Positions 12,670-22,980 of a DNA stretch of 64,000 nt are shown here, piece after piece. Source of the DNA: Malania oleifera (Eukaryota; Streptophyta; Magnoliopsida; Santalales; Ximeniaceae); the NCBI RefSeq assembly GCF_029873635.1, contig NC_080422.1:10509764-10573763 (forward strand), read 5' to 3'. Numbering within the stretch: position 1 is the first letter of the stretch; each line of letters opens with the position of its first letter. Both the position numbers and the translations under genes were made by a program. The notes below the pieces were generated by a model that worked only from the letters and a program-made list of their open reading frames with translations, did no database searches and was not told the DNA's origin.

Positions 12670-12831
12670 TGTAACGCCCCAAACTGGATCTGTCAGGGAG
12701 CACTGAATCACTCATCCTCCACCTGGACTAGAAAACAAGGGGCAGGACTTATCAAACTAATTACTGGCCCCAGAGACCAACACATGCATTTTCAGTATGT
12801 TTTGTCCTCACTCACACACTTCCTGAGAAAA

Positions 12832-12942
12832 CTTCCCAGAAGGTCACTCATCCCAAGATTACTCCAAGCTAAGCACGCTTAACCGTGAAGTTCTTATACG
12901 AAGGCTCCCTAAAAGAAAGGTGCACCTTATTGATATGGGTAG
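12832..12942 (-). other. 5S-rRNA-like domain in Cassandra LTR 2
   Basis: Same arrangement as in LTR 1: complement has GGTTAAGCGTGCTTAGC, then GGGATGAGTGACCTTC and TGGGAAG. The A in GATGAGTGACC is a change within the box C-like segment that LTR 1 and LTR 3 do not share. Confidence 0.85.
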
Positions 12943-13479
12943 TAACATCTAATCCTTTTTAATATTTTCTTCCACGGGGTATCACATTCTCCCCCACATA
13001 TAGAATGCAACGTCGTCGTTGCGAGCCCACATTTCCAAACCCAGGCGATGTGAATCTCATCACACTTCCGACTAGGTAATTGCTCTGATACCATTTGTAA
13101 CGACCCCCCCTTTCGAGCGTTGTCACTTTCCTTATGGGCCTTACACTTGTGGCAACAACGGGTACCTATCAGAGCACTCACTGAGATTGAGGCGTTACGT
13201 ATTGTCGTCCCTCAATTCAGTAAGCCTCCGGGCGGAGAGTCTTATTTCGCCACAATCATTCATAAGCGAGAGTTCCCGAGAATCGGGGGTAACTACCCGT
13301 TTGCTCTGATACCATTTGTAACGCCCCAAATTGGGTCTGTCAGGGAGCACTAAATCTCTCATCCTCCACCTAGACTAGAAAACAAGGGGCAGGCCTTATC
13401 GGACTAATTACTGGCCCCACAGACCAACACATATCATTTTCAGTATGTTTTGTCCTCACTCGCACACTTCTTAAGAAAA

Positions 13480-13590
13480 CTTCCCAGAAGGTCACCCATC
13501 CCAAGATTACTCCAAGCTAAGCATGCTTAACCATGAAGTTATTATGGGAAGGCTCTCGAAAAGAAAGGTGCACCTTGTTGGTATGAGTAG
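13480..13590 (-). other. 5S-rRNA-like domain in Cassandra LTR 3
   Basis: Complement has GGTTAAGCATGCTTAGC and GGGATGGGTGACCTTC followed by TGGGAAG. The box A-like core has a G-to-A change against the other two copies. Confidence 0.85.
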
Positions 13591-13633
13591 TAACATCTAA
13601 TCCTTTTTAAATCTTTCTTCCACGAGGTATCAC

Positions 13634-13634
<1 letters not shown>

Positions 13635-13690
<56 letters not shown>
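13635..13690. repeat. (ATT)n microsatellite
   Basis: About 56 bp of ATT repeats next to the Cassandra array. The partner LTR has a shorter ATT tract at the same point (about 18674-18696), which marks the insertion site. Confidence 0.9.
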
Positions 13691-14051
13691 GTTTTAATCG
13701 TATATATATTTTTGGGGTCATTACATCCTCCCATCCTTATAAAAATTTCGTTCTCGAAATTTGTTAATTTAAGATAAGTACTGTATTTGTGCTCTTAGTT
13801 TGAAATATTTGGCTAAGTATTATTATAGGACCAATTTGAAAAAATACTTTGTTTAGGAGATTGAAGTGAGAATCGTTGGTCTAATAGGGAAAAACTCAGA
13901 AAATGTGGAAAATGATTGAATGATTTTATTTATTTATATATATGCATATTTATTTATACATATCTCATAAATTATAAATAAAAATAAAATAAAATAAAAT
14001 AACATAAAATAAAATAAAATCCGGTCCTTCTCCCTCATGTGTGTGCTCAAG

Positions 14052-14782
14052 TTAGAGCCTTAACTCAACATCAACATCTATTGAAGTTCTAGCGATGTCA
14101 CCGCTATTTGATTGGGTTCTTTCTTGGCGGTGTTGACCTCTTATAATGTCATCAGCTTGGGGTGGAAAAAGGGAGAGAACGCTCGTTTGTTTGGCAAGAG
14201 AAGAAGAGTTGCCCTCTTCCCCTTGTGGCCTTTGGTGGGGATGCTCGTAACGAACCATTAGTGGTTCTTACATGAGTCTCAACGCTTATTGGATCTCTTG
14301 GAAATGATGGAGTAGGCCAGCATTATCAGAAACCCTTAGTGTGGTGACTGCGATGTTACCATTGTAAGGGGTATGATTCATTGGTGTGATGTTAGTTGTA
14401 AGCTTCATAGACAGAATATTGCCAATAAGGATGAGGGTACAAGTTGTTGAGAAAATGGCGGGGGCACTACTCGGGGCAGCAGTGGCGGAGGAAATAAGAT
14501 GGATAATTGGTGGGGTAGTAGTTGAAATGGTGGCCTCTTCAATTGATTCCCGTCTACGCCTACAGTTCTCGAACCAAAGCATACATTCCTCGGCTCGATC
14601 AGACCATACTGTCGGAGTCATGCTGCAAGCAAGGTAGTCCACTCCACGGAGGGGAGTTCCCCTTCACTGCTGCGAAAGGCCTCCTCTGGAATCACCAGTT
14701 GTCCCTTGCTGGGTCTCCACCTTTGGGTTGGAGATCTAGTGCTGCTTTCAGCAACTTAGGGAGTTGGATTATTTGACAACAT
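14052..14782 (-). pseudogene. WUSCHEL-related homeobox (WOX) pseudogene captured in an LTR element
   Basis: In minus orientation, from the ATG at 14782, the translation has RW-x-P-x3-Q, FRS, PSVEW, then after a TGA stop LRQYGLIEPRNVCF. A one-base frameshift follows, then WFENCRRRRES. Spacing matches the WOX5/WOX7 homeodomain (RW to WFxN = 53 positions), including helix-3 W-F-x-N and the following R. Downstream in one frame is SVLSLFPPQ, like the WUS box TLxLFP, and the reading ends DVELRL and stop, like the C-terminal EAR-type repressor motif of WUS-clade proteins. About 240 codons span the copy. It is broken by an early TAA (codon 9), the TGA in the homeodomain (CGA-to-TGA would explain it), the frameshift and two TAA codons near 14286 and 14268. 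The homeodomain shows no intron. WOX proteins are plant transcription factors of stem-cell and organ-founder cells; this copy is not expected to make one. Confidence 0.75.
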
Positions 14783-14912
14783 TTTCAGTTAAATGAAACG
14801 AGTAATGAGACAATCAAAAGAAAAGTTAGGAAGAGCTAATCTCTGCAAACCGAAATGTGGTTGTTCAAGATGATAAAAAGTTGTGATACTTAGAGTTCGA
14901 GGAGGGCAGACC

Positions 14913-14922
14913 CTTTTTATAG
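14913..14922 (-). promoter_or_regulatory. TATA box-like motif upstream of the WOX copy
   Basis: The complement reads tataaaaagg about 130 bp upstream of the WOX ATG on the minus strand. It could be a captured promoter or a chance motif. Confidence 0.4.
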
Positions 14923-14936
14923 GAGAATGGCCTCAT

Positions 14937-15202
14937 GTCGTGTAAATCGAGAGAGAGCGATGTATGCCATGAGAATTGAGAGAGAGCGACTCGTGCCGCG
15001 AATATTGAGCACACAACATATTTTGCGAAAATCGAGGGAGAATGACGTGTATCGCGAGACTTGAGAGAGAGCGACGTGTACCGTGGATATTGAGCGCGCG
15101 ACGCATTTTGCAAAAATCGAGGTAGGGCAACGCGTGTCGCAAACGACGCGTTTTGCAAAAATCGAGGGAGGGCGACGTATGCCGTGAGCGACGCGTTTTT
15201 CC
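14937..15202. repeat. GC-rich tandem repeat (42-46 bp units) upstream of the WOX copy
   Basis: Units contain ttttgcaaaaatcgaggga, gcgacg and acgcg. Cores occur near 15022, 15106 and 15152, with a decayed copy near 15190 and more diverged copies to the left (aatcgagagagagcgatg). The block is clearly more CpG-rich than the surrounding AT-rich sequence and lies just upstream of the TATA-like motif. Any open frame through it is a by-product of the repeat. Confidence 0.7.
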
Positions 15203-15284
15203 GAATTCTCAGAATCAAAGTTTGGTTCATGTTTCTACATCTTTATTAATGCTTTAACTATAATTAATCTCACACTTAGATCAC

Positions 15285-15455
15285 CACTTGGGTGGGTGGC
15301 CTAATGGTAAGGAGCTAGTCATGTATTTGTGTGATCGCAGGTTCAAGTCCCCATTATGCCCAAGCGGTCTCATGTCTTGGCTTTACTTCAGGGGTAAGTG
15401 AGATAGTCGATGATTCCCACCCATGAGACTATTTTTTTATTTTTTTTATTTTTTA
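15285..15455 (+). mobile_element. tRNA-derived SINE
   Basis: A box A-like tggcctaatgg (15297-15307) is followed 33 bp later by a box B ggttcaagtcc (15340-15350), the spacing of a tRNA-type pol III promoter. A non-tRNA body follows, then a T/A-rich tail (about 15430-15460). It does not fold as a complete tRNA beyond the promoter part. TSDs were not identified, so the ends are approximate. Confidence 0.65.
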
Positions 15456-16330
15456 TTTATTATTAAGTTACTTTGAGCCACCTATGTACATTTTTGTATA
15501 AGGGGCTCTACTCTAATATATACTACCGTGGACAACCTTGGTCAGGGCTGGTTAATTTCCTTAATTATCTTGGAAGAAGAAGTCTACAATAATTGAATGA
15601 TGAACTTGAAATTTTTTTTTAAATCATTTTTTTGAATTCAATATAGTAACATTTAAATTGTATTTAATTCCTTATAAACCAATACAAAATTAAAATTAAA
15701 GATTTCGTTAAAATTTATATTCCTAAATTAAGCTTGAATATTTTAATGAGACCTGAATACGCAATGCAAAAATACATATTCATATTCAACTTGCACATGC
15801 AAAGGAATTTTGGGTAAATCCAGATTTCAGAATAAACCATTTGTTCATATCTATTTGTATGTGTAGCACTTCCAAACCCAGTAGGGTCTAATGTGCTTCT
15901 TTTTTATATTTTTAGTGAAAATAATAACAGCGAAAATAAATAAATCTCGGACATTATTATATTATTATATTTATATATTTGATTATGAATATGAAAATTT
16001 TAAATTATTAATGTATCTGATCTAACAATTAATTATGAATCATCAATATGGGTACATGTTTCTACAAACATAAATGACATATTTAAATTAATTAATGTGT
16101 TTTCAATAATACTACCATTTTTCTTAGAGAATATATGATTGTTACCTGTCCTTGAGAGCCTTCACGTTAATCTCATTTCCTCCAATGTTATTATCTTTAG
16201 GATCCATTCTTAAACAATGATCAAACGTTATTTTAAAATCATAAATCTATTGTTAACGTATAATAATATAACATAGTAAAAGAAATATCGTAAAATCTAT
16301 ATGCTAGAGTATGCAAGACCTATATCATAT
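15456..16330. other. Internal region of the 9-kb element, no features seen
   Basis: AT-rich sequence without coding motifs, between the SINE and the primer-binding site of the 9-kb element. Confidence 0.6.
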
Positions 16331-16344
16331 TCTTTGATACCAAT
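16331..16344 (-). other. Primer-binding site of the 9-kb element
   Basis: The complement attggtatcaaaga lies directly inside the right LTR. It resembles the initiator-tRNA-Met type PBS (tggtatcagagc) with changes. Confidence 0.7.
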
Positions 16345-18731
16345 TGTAAGGACCTGAAACTGAGCAAGTTCCTATATATAAATTTTTTAGTGAACACACA
16401 TAAATCTAAATTATTTTTATTACCAGAGCACTAATTAATTTTATTATAAATATATGTCTCAACTATTAAATTGAAAATTTCTAAAATTTTAAAATACACA
16501 AGCATATTCTAAATTGTATTGTGCTAAATTTTTATTCTACTCTACTCTTTCTACTCCCGCCGATGCACTTGATATGTCAGATTTTTGGTATACTCTTCAA
16601 ATAATCTAAAATGTAAAATAACGATTGGGGTGAGATGACGCTCAGTAAGTAAATAAGATTATTATTAGTGTATAGGCAAAATGAGCTTTCATAATATTAT
16701 ACTTTCATAAAATAATATTTAATACTATAACTTCAAAACAGTTTTTAAAATATAAGTGAATTGAAAATTTTCTACATAAAACTTTTATCATCAACTACAA
16801 TAGTAAAATTTTATAACAATATACTGTAATTTTAAATTAAACCTTTAAAACTATAACTATAATATTTAATTATATACATATATACTTTTCCTTACACATT
16901 TCCTTTAGATCATCATTTAGGCACAAAAATGCCAATATTCACATAAACATATATTTTTCCTTCAAATCTTCAATAGCTCAATACACGTAATTAAATATGT
17001 ATATACATATACTGTAAAAACTCACTCTTAGGCCAAATAGCCGTAAATCATGTTTCTATTAGTCGTGAGTCATGTTTACCCCCATGATTGGGTTGTGTGG
17101 TCCGAAGACTGGACTTAACTGGCTGGCCGGTCAAATTAAATTAACATACATAATCATTAAGTGAGATTTTCCCTATTAAACTCTGGTCCGACCCAAGTGA
17201 GCACTTAGGTGAAATTCACTACCATATAAAACCACTTTGTAAACAGTGTGGGTGCACTCTGATCCGTTTAAACTTTAAGTTGCGGTACCGAGTATTCATA
17301 ATTTCTGTATCATCTGAGTCATAAGGGGTTTTGAAAACATCTTATTATACAATTAAAATAATATCACAAAAATGTCATTTTTACTTATATTTTCGTGAAA
17401 TACGCAACATAAAAAAATAAACTCATGTCATCTTTACTCATATTTTCGTGAAATATGTAGCGTAGAAATAAACTCATGCTACATAATTTTCGTGTTAAAA
17501 ATATTTTCTTGAATATAAATTAATTCTGTAAAATACTTGAGGGGTTTAGAATATTTTTTAACTCAAAAATTAATGTAAGTATATTAAAAATAAATTTCGT
17601 ATAATTAAATATGCATAAAAATAAACTCGGGAAAATTTTATGAAAATAACTAACATAATCAAAATTTACTTACAAATAAACTGGAGCATAAATTTTAAAT
17701 AAAAATATAACATAATCAAATTTACTTACTTTTTACTTAACCTTGTGAGACGATCACAACGAATATCTCTAAAAAATGAGATCAGAAAGAGTGGATGAAT
17801 GAAAATTTTAATTATAAAAAAATTCTCCCTCCACCAATAATTCTTTCACTCACTAATCCTTCTTTTCCTTTCAAAATTTTTATGTGAAAAATGAAGGTTG
17901 AGAACTTCCTATTTATAAGAAAATTTTGCGAAAGAAAATGAAATTTGTAAAAGTGTAGGGAGATAGATGAAATTATAATTTTTTTAAAAAAATAAAGGAA
18001 TGGGCATGGGATGAGAGGTATTGGATGGGGATGAGGGTACATATGGGGAAAATGGGAGTGCTTGCTGACACTCCCATTTAATTAATTTTTAATTAATTTA
18101 CTCAGTTAATTAATTAATTAATTCATAATTTTTTTTGAAATCATTATTATTATCATTGTTATTATTTTTACGCTATGTTTCGTATATATATATTAAAAAA
18201 AATTAAGTTCGAATTTCGAAAACTCATATGGACCCCACATGGTCTTGTGGGTCCCACACAACTTCGAGACCTAAGCGGGTCCTACGCAACTCCAATAGTT
18301 CTCACACGATTTTATGGGTCCTACATAGCTTTGGGACTCATGTGGGATCCCACATGGCTTCGAGACTCATGTGGGCCCACACGGTCTTGTGGGCCCCGCA
18401 TAGGATACTTATATTATTATTATTTTATCATATATTTTTACAAATTATGTTAGTCAAAACATTATTTTATGTATATGTACTTATTTACATGTACAAACAG
18501 TGTCTACCCTATTTATCTTATGAAATTTCATTTTGACCAGACCGACCTTTAGGGAGCGACTGAGTCGCAATGGTCTCTAAGCACTCACTAAGACAAGGTC
18601 TTTCTTAGGCATCAAACATGGAATCAAGGATCCTACAGAAAAACACATCTGTATTGATATTAAGTTAATGACCATTATTATTATTATTATTATTATGCTT
18701 TAATCGTATATATATTTCTGGGGTCATTAAA
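16345..18731 (-). repeat. Right (5') LTR of the 9-kb element
   Basis: 2,387 bp, starting tgtaaggacctg and ending ggggtcattaaa (partner ends attaca, so the last CA has mutated). Highly similar along its length to 9707-13725 without the Cassandra insert. A TSD copy, ggaaa, follows at 18732-18736. Confidence 0.85.
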
Positions 18732-18736
18732 GGAAA

Positions 18737-19672
18737 CAACTCTTTTCTCAACTCGGTTTCAAGCCAATTCTAAAACGGGAAATTTGTTGGCTATTACTTT
18801 CTTTCACACCACACCTAATGGAAATTTCATCAAAATTGCTCATGTATTCAGTCACACTCAAACTTCTTTGCCTAAGGCTATAAAGTTGGTCCATGATGCG
18901 TTCTCTATAGGAGATTGGGACATACTTTTCTTTCAACCTTTCTTTCATCAAATCCAAAAGTTCTATAGGCCTATGACCAAGGCGAGCTTCTTGTCTTTCG
19001 ACATTCACCCAATGAGCTTTACTTGCCTAGTCAACCTCATCTTTGCAAATATTACTCGATGTGGATCATTCATTTTATACCAATCAAAATATGAATCAAT
19101 TCAGCCAACCAATCCTGAAAAAAATTTGGGTCCATTTGACCATCATATGGAGGGGTTTCAATTTTTACTCTTTTCCTCACATCCACATCCGAATCATGGT
19201 TTTCCCTACGATATGGTCTCTTTGGTTGAAAATCCTCTTCATCATAATCTTCATCATTTCAGTTTGGAATATAAGGGTCATGACATTGGAACCTTCTAGG
19301 AGCATTTAGTCTTTGTGGAGGATGAATAGGAGGTCGTTCTTGAGGTGGTATCCTCTCTTTTGGAGGATGGTTTTGCTCCCTAAAGTGTGGGGAAGGAAGC
19401 TCATTGTCAAGCTCAACGAGCTATCCTGGATTTTCTGGAAGTGGGTTAGGAGCTAAACTAGCTTCCAACCTCTCAATTCTTGCAAGTGCATTGGTCAAGT
19501 CTTGGGTCAAATCATGGACTTGGTCTTGTAGGTCATCTAAAAGTGTGTCACAGTCCATATCATTCCTATGACCACAATAATGATTTTTGGTTTGGGTTGC
19601 CATCAAAACACAATCCTCCTCCTTAGAGGTTGTTCCCTGAAACCGAACCAAACTAACATTCCAAATATCCAA
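18737..19672 (-). pseudogene. Chromovirus A gag N-terminal part
   Basis: Two minus-strand frames. The first (19672-19421) starts MDIWNVSL and contains a heptad-like stretch LQDQVHDLTQDLTNALARIE. The second (19008-18748) carries a retrotransposon gag domain: LLDLMKERLKEKYVPISYRE, LYSLRQRSLSVTEYMSNFDE, RFRIGLKPS. Gag continues after the 9-kb insertion at 9701. Frameshifts separate the parts. Confidence 0.75.
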
Positions 19673-19789
19673 AATTCAAAATCTACGTAGGCTGTTCCGG
19701 GCAAAACTGTCGATGGTTTCAAACTGAAACCGAATTCTTGTGGCTACTAGGGAAAATGGAACTTTAAGGGTTTGCCTAATTCGACCTAG

Positions 19790-19801
19790 GTTCTGATACC
19801 C
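19790..19801 (-). other. Primer-binding site of chromovirus A
   Basis: The plus strand reads ttctgataccca next to the LTR; the complement tgggtatcagaa resembles the tRNA-Met type PBS used by plant gypsy elements. It fixes the minus orientation of element A. Confidence 0.65.
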
Positions 19802-20858
19802 AGATGTAGGACGGGAATGGTTGACCTACCCCTACGGTTCAACCCTCACACAAGCACATACACTAAAAACTCTTTCAATTAAGAATTCAATTAACTAAAT
19901 TAAACACCATAAATTATGCTATATTTCACATATTGTTGGATTTTGAAAAGGTGTATGATGTTGTCCAGAAAATAAGTCCCAAGTATTACTGATCAAGGAA
20001 TCAAGCTTTATGCGTAAAGATGTTAATTTCAATGTCAAGATTACAAGTTCTAAGTTAACAAACTAATATTCATACAATTGATATTAGTTAGCAAGTGGCA
20101 AAGTTGAAATCTAAGGGTTCAAATGTGCTATTCAAATATGGAATTTCAGGCTTCAAGTAAAGGTTTACACAATATTAAGTAAGGGTTCAAACAAGTACTG
20201 AATTTACCACGAAATTGGTTGGATGACTTAACGTTATTCAACACAAGTTAGACCACGTCGTGAGTCCTTCGTATAAGTTTTGAATCAACAAGATGAATGC
20301 AGCAATGGAATGTAGGGAAAATGGCCGTGTGGGTGTATAATGGTGGTGGTCGTGTGGGTGTTGGATGGGGGAGGTCGTGTGGGTGAGAGGAAGGAGATGG
20401 CTATGGTGTTGCTGGATAGAGTGGTCTCTCACCACTTGATCTCTGGAGAGAACTCCGTAGCCTCAGACTACACAATCAATAGATCGAAGAAAGCTAAACA
20501 AGCATCGACAATGGAAATTCATTCAATATTCAAACATAAGCTGCTCTTAGAGTTCTTACAATAAAAGATATAAAATCTAGCATGGGGGGACAAGACATTA
20601 ACTAGCTAACAGTTCCCACACAAGCATGGGAGACAAAGATATTTAATACTAACACTAAATCCTAACACATTAAACACTCTCACAACTTACGAAGCCCATA
20701 TATAAGCTGAATTGTCTTACATTATCACAAATTAAATATGAGACATATGCCAAAGGGAGGCCCAAATCCATGTGGGGCCTATGGAGTCGTGTGGAGAGCC
20801 CACAAGCTGTGTGGGGCCCACATGGGTCTTGAGGTGGATCTTGCTTCAATACTTCACT

Positions 20859-22094
20859 TGTAACGACCTCAATTTCCTTAACATAAAATGTAATATAATG
20901 AATGGAAAAGTCAACCCGAACCCGTAGGTAACGGGGACACCTGTCAATCACAACGAAAACCTAAACAGCAGTAAAATAAAATCTCAATCATTCAACCATG
21001 AAACATAATACCAAAGTTATTTACATTCCCAAAATACTGTATTTATTTACAATCTTCCAAAAGTCAAAATAACACTAGGATTGTACAATAAAAATCTCCT
21101 AATCCTAATTCAATGCTTACCCTTCTAGTAAGGAAGCTAAACCCACTCAACGACTGCCCTGGCCCGCCGGACCCTTTGGGTTTCCTGAAAATAATTTAAT
21201 ATTTGGGGGTGAGACACTTCTCAGTAAAGGAAAATAAACTAAATACAGCTATGTGGCAACATGAATATTTAAGGCACTTGTACGTATACAGTACATTTCA
21301 TAACTCTGTAAACTTTTATTATATCATACTGGATAATCATATAATTTCATATATGTTAATAAATCATAATATACATAAAACATCTGTTATAACTATAATA
21401 TTGAAAATATACCCAGGATGAATAGCTAGCTGGTGTCATGTATATCCCCCCCATGACGGGTTGTGCAGCCCGAAGGCAACCCCCAACAATGGTTAGCCGA
21501 CCACTGCCGAGTCAAATATGTTTGTAAGGACGATGAGCCTGCCACACTCTGGTCCAGACTGTCAGGTGGATGTCCACACTCTACTAAAAGTCACATCGAC
21601 TATCCATCTCCCACCCCCTCGTGGGGTGGTTAGCACTAATCTGATCATAAATATCTGATTTATAAGCTAGGGTACCAAGCCCCTGAACTGAACTAAACTA
21701 ACATCTTGGTTGTGATAACATATAATACATGATCATACATAACATCATTACGGCCTCGTGTCGAATATATCGTAATTACGGCCTCGTGCCGAATATATCA
21801 TAATTACGGCCTCGTGCCGAATACATCATAATTACGACCTCGTGCCAAATATATCATAAATATGGCCTCGTGCCGAATACATCATAATTACGGCCTCGTT
21901 CCGAAATCATATCAGGTATATACATTCTGAAAATAAATCGATTATCATACATTCGTCAAAATCATCGTAACATAACATATCTTTTCATAATACCTGATAA
22001 CATACTTTGCTCATAAAATCTTTCATATCGTAATACGTTCACATAAAATAATATTCATGCCACACATGCGTTCTAAAATCGTAATTCTCTGGCA

Positions 22095-22136
<42 letters not shown>

Positions 22137-22980
22137 TTCAATATAATAGCAGTATTTCTCAAACGTACATTTCATCCATAATATACAATTATAAGATATG
22201 CTTTTTTGAAAATAAATTTATTCATAATTAATAATAATTTGTATGAAAAGTAACTGCTTTAGTTTATTCCCTTACCTGACTACTGAGAAAGCCCCTAAAA
22301 TATCCTAGCCTGACCCCCCATAGGATTTTCTGATCAATACCCTGAAACTGAAAATTCTCAGTATTAAACTTCAGTATTTTCATACGTACATTATTTCCTA
22401 TAACTATCACAAGACCAAATTTGGCTTAAAAAGTCTTACCTCAACTCAGGGATGATTTCCAACTTCATTTCCCCAACAATCCGCTTCGAAAAACTCATAG
22501 AGAACTTCGCCAGGAGCGTCGTGGTAGCCTCAAATCTTCGATCCAGCGACTGGCGGGGCCAAAATCGAAGAGAGAAGTGAGAGAGAGGCGTAGGAGAGAG
22601 AGAGAAGAGTGTTAAAAGTGAATAAAAATTAGATTTTTAGCTATTTATAGGGCCAAATTCGTCGATGAGACATGTCACCTCGTCGACGAATCCTTCATTA
22701 AATTCGTCGACGAGACCCTGTATTCGTCGACGAAATTCAGAGCAGCCAAAAACCCCGCTTAGTATTTTCTCGTCGACGAATCCCTGTATTTGTCGACAAA
22801 TTTTCTTCTGCACTCATCGACGAACCCCTGTATTTTTCCACGAATCTAGGCAATCTCTTTAAAATTATTTTTATCCCCTAAATGCAATGTCGTCGATGAA
22901 GTCTATGACCTCCTTCTGTTTCTGTTTCTATTTCTTTCCTTCTTAATTATTCAAATTCCATTTTTATTCGGGTTGTCACA
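20859..22980 (-). mobile_element. Solo LTR D (chromovirus, same family as the Tekay-like element H)
   Basis: 2,122 bp, ends tgtaacgacctc and cgggttgtcaca, perfect TSD tcact at 20854-20858 and 22981-22985; the flanks rejoin element A's LTR sequence. It lies inverted relative to the LTRs at 51368 and 58313 and shares their landmarks in reverse order: a gagacacttctcagtaa block (about 21210), a gacgggttgtgcagcccg block (about 21454), a ggcctcgtgccgaata tandem array, a TA tract (22099-22132) and TCGTCGACGAA palindromes (about 22650-22850). The U3 side is near 22980. Confidence 0.9.
21750..21910. repeat. Tandem repeat ggcctcgtgccgaat in LTR D
   Basis: Five to six units of about 29 bp, each with acggcctcgtgccgaata followed by cata/atcataatt. 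It is the reverse complement of the arrays in the two LTRs of element H (about 52190-52390 and 59330-59540). Confidence 0.9.

Larger units (their letters stand above)
12025..13634 (-). mobile_element. Cassandra TRIM, tandem form (LTR-internal-LTR-internal-LTR)
   Basis: Three LTRs of 316-318 bp (12025-12340, 12670-12986, 13317-13634) alternate with two internal regions of about 330 bp. Each LTR begins tgtaacgcccca and ends gtatcaca. Each internal region starts with the complement of a polypurine tract (ttctccccca) and ends with the complement of a primer-binding site (tgctctgataccat), so the array is in minus orientation. Each LTR contains a 5S-rRNA-like segment, the diagnostic feature of Cassandra. 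The period is about 645 bp. The array sits in an ATT-rich part of the host LTR, so the TSD is ambiguous (ttta on both sides). No coding capacity is expected in this family. Confidence 0.9.
9707..13725 (-). repeat. Left (3') LTR of the 9-kb element, with Cassandra insertion
   Basis: Starts tgtaaggacccg and ends ggggtcattaca. Nearly colinear with 16345-18731 except for the Cassandra array at 12025-13634; own length about 2.4 kb. It shares with other gypsy LTRs here the ggggtgagatgacgctcagt block (about 9990) and the gattgggttatgcggttc block (about 10432). Near 11575-11730 there is an imperfect repeat of gtggaccccac/gtgggccccac motifs. Confidence 0.85.
9707..18731 (-). mobile_element. 9-kb non-autonomous LTR element (LARD-like) carrying a WOX homeobox copy
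   Basis: Two long LTRs (9707-13725 including a Cassandra insert, and 16345-18731) flank an internal region of about 2.6 kb. TSD ggaaa at 9702-9706 and 18732-18736. In minus orientation the primer-binding site (complement of tctttgataccaat, 16331-16344) touches the right LTR, and a polypurine tract (complement of cctcccatccttat, 13727-13740) touches the left LTR. No gag, protease, RT or integrase motif was seen in the internal part, so the element would depend on another element's enzymes. It contains instead a decayed WUSCHEL-related homeobox sequence (14052-14782), a tandem repeat (14937-15202) and a SINE (about 15285-15455). Confidence 0.85.

Noticed and set aside
14865-15230. Open frame on the minus strand with repeated ALPRFLQNAS-like peptides
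   Set aside because: It is the translation of the 42-46 bp DNA repeat, without a known domain; treated as a repeat by-product.
15285-15360. tRNA gene candidate (box A and box B present)
   Set aside because: No acceptor stem pairing or 3' tRNA part follows; the sequence continues into a non-tRNA body with a T/A-rich tail, so SINE is preferred.
21750-21910. CRISPR-like repeat-spacer array
   Set aside because: Short degenerate units in a plant LTR, found in sister LTRs too; no cas genes, plant context.
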